In this document: piece after piece, positions 1 to 5,456 of the stretch
Numbering within the stretch: the stretch's first letter is position 1
How the letters are laid out: every line of letters starts with the position of its first letter
NCBI GenBank assembly: GCA_031549115.1
Contig: JAVBQJ010000173.1
Coordinates: forward strand, 1-13,074
Reading direction: 5' to 3'
DNA: 13,074 bases
Origin: JAVBQJ01 sp031549115
Lineage (GTDB): Bacteria > Verrucomicrobiota > Lentisphaeria > Victivallales > Victivallaceae
The notes under the pieces: generated by a model
Database searches by the model: none
Told to the model about the DNA's origin: nothing
The model's input: the letters and a program-made list of their open reading frames with translations, nothing else
Made by a program: the position numbers and the translations under genes

Positions 1-99
1 CCAGCGCGCGAATAGCGCTGGACCGCGCCTCCGTATGACGGAGTGCAGACCGCCGCTGCGCGGCTCTATTTGATTTTTTTATTTTAAATCTTTTTTTCG
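1..99 (-). repeat. Partial copy (A) of 259-bp structured intergenic repeat, directly after phoU
   Basis: Read on the phoU strand, an A-rich tract begins immediately after the phoU stop. It is followed by a GCCGC/GCGGC hairpin (loop GCA), a CTCCG/CGGAG hairpin (loop TCATA) and a CCAGCGC/GCGCTGG hairpin, and the window ends there. The same order and near-identical sequence occur at 791-1049 and 4461-4719. Only about the first 100 bases of the element are present. Position 1 coincides exactly with the outer end of the third hairpin, which suggests that the contig broke inside this repeat. Confidence 0.85.
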
Positions 100-765
100 T
101 CAGAGTTCCAGCGGGCGGTGCCGGACGATCCGGCCCTGTTCCATGTAAATCACGTCCTCGGCGATATTCGTGGCACAGTCCGCGATCCGCTCGATATTAC
201 GCGAAACCGTCAGCATATTCAGGTAATACACCCCCGCCCTGGGCGAAGTTTCCAGCAGTCCCGGCATACGCTCCATCAGCACATGATGGCACTGGTCCAC
301 GGCATCGTCCGATTTGAGCACCTCCAGCGCATCCAGTATATTCCGCTGCATCAACGCATCCAACGCCTTGTCCAGCATCTGTATCGCCAAATGCTCCATG
401 ACCGCGAAATCAATCGTCTCCTCCGGCAACTCCCGCAGCCGGTTCAGGTAAATCGCGCATTTGGCGATATTCACCGCCAAGTCCCCGATCCGCTCCAACT
501 CCGAATTCACCTTCAACAATGTCACCACATAACGCAACTCCCCCGCCACCGGCTGGTACAATGCCAGCACCTTCAGACACTCCTCCTCCAAATGGTTTTC
601 ACGCTCGTCCAACTCGCTGTCGTGGTCGATCACGCTCTGCGCTCTCACATCGTCACGCTCCGCCACCGCGCGCACCGCCTCCCGGACCGCATTCTCCGCC
701 TCGGTTGCCATCTCCGCGATCAGTTGCTGCAAAACATTCAATTCCCGGTCAAAATGTGTTCCCAT
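100..765 (-). CDS. phoU: Phosphate transport system regulatory protein PhoU
   Basis: PhoU couples the Pst transporter to the PhoR/PhoB-type two-component system and dampens phosphate uptake when phosphate is ample; it acts in the cytosol at the membrane. The 221-residue protein is all-helical with the typical internal duplication. Each half carries a metal-cluster-type motif of the ExxxD kind: ERIGDLAVNIA near residues 91-101, and ERIADCATNIAED near the C-terminus. Length matches the family (about 220-240 aa). The ATG start has an AAGGAA ribosome site at 775-780, 9 bases upstream. It is the last gene of pstC-pstA-pstB-phoU but is separated from pstB by a 259-bp repeat and followed by a second partial copy, so the gene is bracketed by direct repeats. 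Its expression probably depends on read-through of that repeat. The assignment is firm; the regulatory effect is inferred. Confidence 0.95.
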   Translation of the reverse strand: MGTHFDRELNVLQQLIAEMATEAENAVREAVRAVAERDDVRAQSVIDHDSELDERENHLEEECLKVLALYQPVAGELRYVVTLLKVNSELERIGDLAVNIAKCAIYLNRLRELPEETIDFAVMEHLAIQMLDKALDALMQRNILDALEVLKSDDAVDQCHHVLMERMPGLLETSPRAGVYYLNMLTVSRNIERIADCATNIAEDVIYMEQGRIVRHRPLEL

Positions 766-790
766 GGTATTCCGTTCCTTACATTTGTAT

Positions 791-1049
791 TCGCCGCCGG
801 TGCGGCGCCTCGTCCGCTCCGTGTGTAGATTGGATTGTCGCTCACGCTTCCAACCCGATCTACACCATCGCTCCCTCGGGTGGCTCCACTCGCCTCCCGG
901 CTCGCTTCCCTGGATTTCGCCCCTTTCGAGGCGCTGCGCGCCTGGGGCGACCAGCGCTATTCGCGCGCTGGACCGCGCCTCCGTGTGACGGAGTGCAGAA
1001 CCGCCGCTTCGCGGCTCTATTTTTATTTTTTTAAGAATTTTTTATTTTT
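791..1049 (-). repeat. Full copy (B) of 259-bp structured repeat between pstB and phoU
   Basis: The element fills nearly all of the pstB-phoU gap: it starts at the base after the pstB stop and ends about 25 bases before phoU, just before the phoU ribosome site. On the gene strand it has an A-rich leader (1016-1049), a GCCGC-GAA-GCGGC hairpin, a CTCCG-TCACA-CGGAG hairpin, CCAGCGC/GCGCTGG (951-957 with 965-971), and a nested CGCCCC/GGGGCG stem (918-949) enclosing GGCGC/GCGCC. It ends with a long stem pairing 824-837 with 851-864 around a 13-base loop, then a GC-rich CGCCG/CGGCG hairpin. It has the same length as copy C. No transposase is encoded in it. Confidence 0.9.
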
Positions 1050-1826
1050 TCACCCGAAGCGGCCGGTGATGTATTCTTCGGTCTGCTTGTGGTCCGGGTT
1101 GGTGAATATCTTGTCCGTCGTATTGAACTCGATGATCCGGCCTTTATAGAAAAACGCCGTATAATCGGAGATTCGCGCCGCCTGCTGCATATTGTGCGTC
1201 ACAATCACAATCGTAAACTGCGACCGCAATTCCAATACCAGCTCCTCGATCTTCGTCGTCGCCACCGGGTCGATCGCACTGGTCGGCTCGTCCATCAGCA
1301 GAATCTCCGGCTCCGTCGCAATCGTCCGGGCAATGCAAAGACGCTGCTGCTGCCCCCCCGATAACGCCGAACCGCTCTTTTTGAGCTTGTCCTTGACCTC
1401 GTCCCACAACGACGCACTGCGCAACGCCGCCTCCACCCGCCCATCCAACTCGCTGCGGGAAAGCCGGAAGTGCAAACGCATCGGATAGGCGATGTTCTCA
1501 TAAACCGACATCGGAAACGGCGTCGGCTTCTGGAAGATCATCCCGACCTTGCGGCGCAACTCCAGCACATCCATGTCGCTCTGCAGGATGTTGCGCCCGT
1601 CGATCAGCACCTCGCCGGTGGCGTGCTGCTCCCGGTACAATTCGTAAATACGGTTGTACGTGCGCAAGTGCGTCGATTTGCCGCACCCCGAAGGGCCGAT
1701 CACCGCGGTGACCCGGTTGGCCTCGATGTCGATGCTGTTGTCGAACAGCGCCTGGTGTTTGCCGTAGAAAAAATTCAGACCCCGCGTGGTCACGGCGATT
1801 TTTCGTTCGGAAGTCGGATCAGCCAT
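1050..1826 (-). CDS. pstB: Phosphate ABC transporter ATP-binding protein PstB
   Basis: ATPase that powers high-affinity phosphate import through the PstC/PstA channel. The 258-residue protein has Walker A GPSGCGKST (residues 44-52), a Q-loop at Q99 followed by PTPFPMSVYENIAYP, ABC signature LSGGQQQR (155-162), Walker B ILLMDE (175-180) with catalytic E180, and H-loop H211 in VTHNMQQA. Length matches E. coli PstB (257 aa). The start ATG overlaps the pstA stop by 8 bases and has an AGGAG ribosome site at 1834-1838, so translation is probably coupled. All catalytic motifs are intact. A 259-bp repeat begins at the base after the stop. The THLRTYNRI and SAID variants after Walker A and in the D-loop are mild departures from the commonest PstB residues. 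Confidence 0.97.
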   Translation of the reverse strand: MADPTSERKIAVTTRGLNFFYGKHQALFDNSIDIEANRVTAVIGPSGCGKSTHLRTYNRIYELYREQHATGEVLIDGRNILQSDMDVLELRRKVGMIFQKPTPFPMSVYENIAYPMRLHFRLSRSELDGRVEAALRSASLWDEVKDKLKKSGSALSGGQQQRLCIARTIATEPEILLMDEPTSAIDPVATTKIEELVLELRSQFTIVIVTHNMQQAARISDYTAFFYKGRIIEFNTTDKIFTNPDHKQTEEYITGRFG

Positions 1827-2676
1827 TCTGTTTCTCCTTGAAAATATACCGGCAACTGATGTTCATCACCAGAATGATGGCGGTGATGACCAGCGCCGCG
1901 CCCCAGCCGACCGCGTGTTGTTCGGCAAAGGGCGAATTGGTGGTGTATTCGTTGATTAAAACCGGCAGACTCGATGTCGGATTGGTGAAAAATCCGGTCG
2001 GCCAGCTGTTCGACCACATCGCGGTGAACAGCAGCGGCGCGGTCTCGCCGGCCGCCCGCGCCACCGACAGCAGAATCCCGGTCACCAGCCCCGAGCGCGC
2101 CGCCCGGCAGATGATCGTCAGCGTCGCCCGCCAACGCGGCATGCCCAGCGCCAGCGCCGCTTCGCGCAACGCGTCCGGCACCATGCCGAGCATGTCCTCG
2201 GTGGTGCGCATCACCACCGGAAACATGATGATCGCCAGTGCCGCCGCTCCGGCGAATCCGGAAAAGTGTCCAGTCGGAATCACCAGCAGCGCGTAGACAA
2301 AGAGCCCGACGATGATCGACGGCATCCCCATCATCACATTGGCGGCGAATCGCATCCAATGACCGATCCGGTTGGCTTTGCCGTATTCCGCCAGATAAAC
2401 CCCCGCCAGAATCGCGGCGGGAACACTGAGCAGGATTGCCATCCCGGTCATCATCAATGTCCCGATCAGGGCATTGGCTATCCCGCTGTCGGGGACGCCG
2501 TACGGCTTGGTCGGTTCGATCAGGAACCCCCAGTCGATCACCCCGATGCCGTTCCGGATCACCACCCAGATGATCCAGCCGACGCAGCCGATCGAAAACA
2601 GCACCGCGACCATCGAGAAAAAGCGGATCACCCGGTCGAAAAGTTTTCGTCCGAATAACGAGCGTTTTTTCAACAT
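1819..2676 (-). CDS. pstA: Phosphate ABC transporter permease PstA
   Basis: Inner-membrane permease that forms the phosphate channel with PstC. The 285-residue protein has about six hydrophobic segments, the first at residues 20-40, and the ABC permease EAA loop REAALALGMPRWRATLTIIC at 171-190, which docks onto PstB. The chosen start (MLKKRS) lies 2 bases after the pstC stop, with GGAG in the end of pstC as ribosome site. A much longer open frame extends upstream to 3654, but that part runs antiparallel in frame inside pstC and is arginine-rich nonsense, so it is rejected. PstA proteins are usually 280-300 aa. The gene overlaps pstB by 8 bases and is certainly in the same operon. Confidence 0.95.
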   Translation of the reverse strand: MLKKRSLFGRKLFDRVIRFFSMVAVLFSIGCVGWIIWVVIRNGIGVIDWGFLIEPTKPYGVPDSGIANALIGTLMMTGMAILLSVPAAILAGVYLAEYGKANRIGHWMRFAANVMMGMPSIIVGLFVYALLVIPTGHFSGFAGAAALAIIMFPVVMRTTEDMLGMVPDALREAALALGMPRWRATLTIICRAARSGLVTGILLSVARAAGETAPLLFTAMWSNSWPTGFFTNPTSSLPVLINEYTTNSPFAEQHAVGWGAALVITAIILVMNISCRYIFKEKQNG

Positions 2677-2678
2677 TT

Positions 2679-3602
2679 TCAACGTTCTCCCTGGTATTTG
2701 GCCGCGGCAACCAGATATCCCTGCGCGGCGACTTGAATGGCAAACGACATCACCAGCAGAATCAGCGCCAGCGCAAACAGGCTGGAGCGCAGGAGGCCGT
2801 CGGCTTCGGCGAAGCTGTTCGCCAGCGTCGCCGCGATGGTGGTGCCGCCGGCGAATACCGAATCGGGCAACGCCGGGATGTTGCCGATCACGAACAGCAC
2901 CGCCATGGTTTCGCCGAGCGCGCGACCCAGGCCGATGAAAATTCCTCCGAGCAGACCGCGCCGGCCGTAACGCATGACGATCCGGCTCGCCGTCTCCCAG
3001 CGGGTGCAGCCGATGCCGGCGGCGGCTTCCCGCAGCATCGGCGGCGTCATTTTGAACACGTCGCGCATCACCGCGGAGATGTACGGCAGGACCATCACCG
3101 CCAGGATCAGTCCGGCGGTCAGAAAGCCGAAGCCGTTGTAGTATTCGCCGAACAACGCGAAGCGCCCCAATCCCAGTGTTTCGGCGAGGAACGGCTGGAC
3201 ATAATCCTGCATCAGAGGCACCAGCACGAACAATCCCCACATCCCGTAGATGATGCTCGGGATCGCCGCCAGCAGGTCCACCGCCTGGCCCAGCGGTCCG
3301 GCCAGCCACCCCGGCGCTCCGGTCAGGAACAGCGCGGTGACGAAGGCCAGCGGGACGGCGATCACAATGGCGATTACGGTGGTCAGCAGTGTCCCGGCGA
3401 TGGCGGGCAGCGCGCCGTACTGCTCGAAGCCCGGGTCCCATTCGCTCGACCACAGGAACGACAGTCCGAAGCTGCGCCAGCACTCGGCGGAGTTGGCGCC
3501 GAGCTCCCAGAAGAGCGCCGTCATCACCAGCAGCGGCAGCAGGGCGCAGAGCATGGCCAGACCGTGAAAACTTCGGTCGGCGGACGGGATGGGTTTTGCC
3601 AT
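2679..3602 (-). CDS. pstC: Phosphate ABC transporter permease PstC
   Basis: Inner-membrane permease partner of PstA. From the chosen ATG (MAKPIP) it is 307 residues, close to E. coli PstC (319). Visible features are an N-terminal membrane segment (about 13-33), the periplasmic stretch containing SSEWDPGFEQYGALP typical of PstC, a permease core beginning PAIAGTLLTT, and the EAA loop REAAAGIGCTRWETASRIVM at 191-210. A GAGGAA ribosome site lies at 3607-3612. A TTG 15 codons upstream is possible but has no ribosome site. It is the first gene of the operon. No pstS precedes it; the next gene upstream is a divergent carbonic anhydrase, so the phosphate-binding protein must be encoded elsewhere. Confidence 0.95.
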   Translation of the reverse strand: MAKPIPSADRSFHGLAMLCALLPLLVMTALFWELGANSAECWRSFGLSFLWSSEWDPGFEQYGALPAIAGTLLTTVIAIVIAVPLAFVTALFLTGAPGWLAGPLGQAVDLLAAIPSIIYGMWGLFVLVPLMQDYVQPFLAETLGLGRFALFGEYYNGFGFLTAGLILAVMVLPYISAVMRDVFKMTPPMLREAAAGIGCTRWETASRIVMRYGRRGLLGGIFIGLGRALGETMAVLFVIGNIPALPDSVFAGGTTIAATLANSFAEADGLLRSSLFALALILLVMSFAIQVAAQGYLVAAAKYQGER

Positions 3603-3654
3603 AAAATTCCTCGATATTTTCAGATACCAGCGATTTTTTACTTTCAATACCCAT

Positions 3655-3708
3655 ACTATACGCGCCGATTGTCAGGATTCGGTTAGCCCCGGGTTAATTA
3701 TCGCTTAG
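3655..3708 (-). promoter_or_regulatory. Putative Pho-box array and -10 for pstCAB-phoU
   Basis: On the minus strand from 3708 downward there are four half-sites, CTAAGC, TTAACC, CTAACC and CTGACA, each starting exactly 11 bases after the previous one. The last ends 9 bases before TATAGT (3660-3655), a good -10 with no convincing -35. Half-sites at 11-bp spacing upstream of a -10 without a -35 is the known architecture of PhoB/PhoP boxes, and the half-sites resemble the TTAACA and CTGTCA consensuses. Transcription would start near 3648, leaving a leader of about 46 bases before pstC. The pattern is visible in the sequence; binding by a PhoB/PhoP-type regulator is inferred. Confidence 0.6.
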
Positions 3709-3752
3709 ATTGACGGGGGGCGAAAAAAGTCCGGAAAACAGCGGTCGCGGGC

Positions 3753-3781
3753 TTTCCAAACGCCGCTTGCGGTGATACATT
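3753..3781 (+). promoter_or_regulatory. Possible promoter of the carbonic anhydrase gene
   Basis: TTTCCA (3753-3758) and TACATT (3776-3781) are separated by 17 bases, a reasonable sigma70-like pair. The -35 matches TTGACA at four of six positions and the -10 matches TATAAT at four of six. It lies 25 bases upstream of the start codon in the divergent pstC/carbonic anhydrase intergenic region. Confidence 0.4.
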
Positions 3782-3806
3782 ATTCGTCCGGAGGGAAATC
3801 GTTCTT

Positions 3807-4460
3807 ATGGAAGAGGCAATTCGCAAACTGCTGCACGGGTTCCGGAATTTCCGGGCCAATTATTTTTCCGGGCACTCCGGACACCCCGGGCTGTTCGGGC
3901 AACTTTGCCAGGGGCAGCATCCGAAGGTGCTGGTGATCGCGTGTTCCGATTCGCGGGTGGATCCGGCGTTGCTCACCGACTGCAATCCGGGCGACATTTT
4001 CGTCATCCGCAATGTGGCAAATCTGGTACCGCCTTATGAGCCGAATACGGGGTTGCACCACGGGGTCAGCGCGGCGTTGGAGTACGCGGTGAATGTGCTG
4101 GAGGTGGAACATATCATCATTTTGGGGCATTCGGACTGTGGGGGGATTCGGGCGCTGATGCGGCGCAACCGGGGGGAATCGTGCGGGGAGTTCCTGCGTA
4201 CGTGGCTGGATTTGCTGGAGCCGGCGCGGGAGATGGTGAATGCGACGCTGGCGGACGCGTCGGAGGAGACGCGGCACCGGGCTTGCGAGGAGGCGGCGTT
4301 GCTGCTGGGGCTGGAGAACCTGCTGACATTTCCGTGGATCCGGAGGCGGAGCGAGGAGGGGAAGCTGTCGTTGCACGCATGGTACTTTCACCTGGGCCGC
4401 GGCCGCCTGTACGCCTTCGACCGCGACCACAACCACTTCGTTCCCCTGCGAGAAACATAA
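3807..4460 (+). CDS. Beta-class carbonic anhydrase
   Basis: Cytosolic zinc enzyme interconverting CO2 and bicarbonate, supplying bicarbonate for carboxylation reactions and pH balance. The 217-residue protein carries the complete beta-class signature: CSDSR at residues 46-50 (zinc ligand C46, Asp48/Arg50 dyad) and HSDCGG starting at 108 (zinc ligands H108 and C111). VIRNVANLVPP (67-77) and the GVSAALEYAV helix are also typical. Length fits Can/CynT (about 220 aa). The start ATG has GGAGGG at 3790-3795, a slightly long 11-base spacing. No cyn operon genes are nearby, so a link to cyanate metabolism is not supported. Part of the coding sequence (about 4020-4380) is markedly G-rich. A 259-bp repeat begins at the base after the stop. 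Confidence 0.95.
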   Translation: MEEAIRKLLHGFRNFRANYFSGHSGHPGLFGQLCQGQHPKVLVIACSDSRVDPALLTDCNPGDIFVIRNVANLVPPYEPNTGLHHGVSAALEYAVNVLEVEHIIILGHSDCGGIRALMRRNRGESCGEFLRTWLDLLEPAREMVNATLADASEETRHRACEEAALLLGLENLLTFPWIRRRSEEGKLSLHAWYFHLGRGRLYAFDRDHNHFVPLRET

Positions 4461-4719
4461 AAAAAATCTTAAAAAATAAAAAAATAGAAATAGAGCCGCG
4501 AAGCGGCGGTCTGCACTCCGTCATACGGAGGCACCGGTCCAGCAGGTGAATTCTGCTGGTCGCCCCAGGCGCGAAGCGCCTCGAAAGGGGCGAAATCCAG
4601 GGAAGCGAGCCGGGAGGCGAGCGGATCATCCCGAGGTAGCGATGGTATAGGTTTGACCGGGTGCGTGAGCAACGGTCAAATCTATACATAGAGCGGACGA
4701 GGCGCCGCACCGGCGGCGA
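4461..4719 (+). repeat. Full copy (C) of 259-bp structured repeat after carbonic anhydrase
   Basis: This copy has the same orientation relative to its upstream gene as copies A and B and starts at the base after the stop codon. In order: an A-rich leader (4461-4492), GCCGC-GAA-GCGGC (4495-4507), TGC-A-CTCCG/CGGAG-GCA (4512-4533), CCAGCAG/CTGCTGG (4539-4545 with 4553-4559), CGCCCC/GGGGCG (4561-4592) enclosing GGCGC-GAA-GCGCC, and a 14-bp stem pairing 4646-4659 with 4673-4686 around a 13-base loop containing GCGTGAGC. It ends in a CGCCG/CGGCG hairpin followed by GAA. The remaining 47 bases to the next start codon hold only the next gene's ribosome site. Confidence 0.9.
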
Positions 4720-4766
4720 AAAAGAGACCACTGGAGCATGTGGAAATAAACAAAGGAACATACAGC

Positions 4767-5456
4767 ATGAAAAAACGATATCATTGGCTGACGGCGGTTG
4801 CGGTCGGATGGATGTGCGCGGGATGCAGCTGGTTTGCGGCGGAGCCGGCCGGACCGGCGGGGGTGAAACTGGTGCTCGATCGCAGCTACCAGCCCGCGAT
4901 CGGCGGCGGATTTCATTGGACGGTGGTGACGCCGCCCGGCTTTCAGGAGGGCGCCGGGTCGCTTACGCTGTACGCCGGCGAGCAGGTCGTCGGCGGTTCG
5001 CAGGGGGGATTGCCCTCGGATATTTACGTCGGCTGGCTCGACTGGGGAAGCTTGAAATTCTACTACCCCGCCCAGGAATTTCCGGGGAATCTGGTGGCGG
5101 TGCGCTTGATCATGGGCTTCCCGGATACGCCGAACGGCAGCGCTTCCGGCTGGCTGGAGACCGCCGAAGGCGAAATCGTGCTTCACGCCGAAGACATCAC
5201 CTTTACCAAAGACAACCAGACTGCCGCACTGCTGGAATTCAATGTCGATGCCGCCCGCTTCGGGGGCAAGCCCCGCGGTGATGGCGAAATGCGATTGCGC
5301 GTGAGTCCGGATCCGGCGGTGTTTCTGCGCTCCAACGCGCTCAGCGTCCGCTATTCGGCGTCGCCGGTGAACATCGATCCGTGGAGGATCCAGGAGGTGC
5401 GGCCGGAGACGATCACCGAAACCGTCACCATTACCGGTCCGGCGCTTACAAATTGA
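4767..5456 (+). CDS. Putative lipoprotein of unknown function
   Basis: I do not recognise the family. The 229-residue product starts with KKR and a hydrophobic stretch ending in CAG-C20, a lipobox-like signal (the -3 residue is Cys rather than Leu), so it is probably exported and lipid-anchored. The mature part is rich in Gly, Pro and Trp with alternating hydrophobic residues, suggesting a beta-sandwich, and has no cysteine motif or catalytic signature. The start ATG has AAAGGAA at 4752-4758, 8 bases upstream; a start 9 codons earlier lacks a ribosome site and would spoil the signal peptide. It follows the carbonic anhydrase across a structured repeat and may share its transcript. Its 3' end overlaps the convergent M50 gene by 11 bases. 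Confidence 0.8.
   Translation: MKKRYHWLTAVAVGWMCAGCSWFAAEPAGPAGVKLVLDRSYQPAIGGGFHWTVVTPPGFQEGAGSLTLYAGEQVVGGSQGGLPSDIYVGWLDWGSLKFYYPAQEFPGNLVAVRLIMGFPDTPNGSASGWLETAEGEIVLHAEDITFTKDNQTAALLEFNVDAARFGGKPRGDGEMRLRVSPDPAVFLRSNALSVRYSASPVNIDPWRIQEVRPETITETVTITGPALTN

Noticed and set aside
118..828. Long plus-strand frames antisense to phoU, pstA/pstC, the adaptor genes and the M50 gene
   Set aside because: They are shadow frames of high-GC genes: rich in Arg, His, Gln and Pro, with no recognisable domains, no ribosome sites, and fully overlapped by clear genes on the other strand.
764..1149. Open frames on the opposite strand inside repeat copy B, with similar peptides encoded in copy C (4117-4761 and 4469-4672, minus strand)
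   Set aside because: The peptide similarity follows automatically from the conserved repeat DNA. The frames have no ribosome sites, run through hairpins and the AT-rich leader, and base changes follow stem pairing rather than codon positions.
1819..3654. A 611-codon frame covering pstA plus most of pstC
   Set aside because: The first half is pstC read in the wrong frame (arginine- and alanine-rich, no domains); the real pstA starts at 2676 right after the pstC stop.
4461..4510. Intrinsic terminator after the carbonic anhydrase
   Set aside because: The A-rich tract precedes the GCCGC/GCGGC hairpin on the gene strand instead of a T tract following it, so it does not fit a canonical Rho-independent terminator on that strand.
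4461..4719. Integron attC-like sites, because the repeats sit directly after stop codons in gene orientation
   Set aside because: There is no integrase. The genes are operonic core genes on both strands, the element is longer and has several hairpins, and no paired R-box core sites (GTTRRRY) are evident at its ends.
5446..5456. A terminator between the convergent lipoprotein and M50 genes
   Set aside because: The two coding regions overlap by 11 bases, and I see no hairpin with a T tract for either strand.
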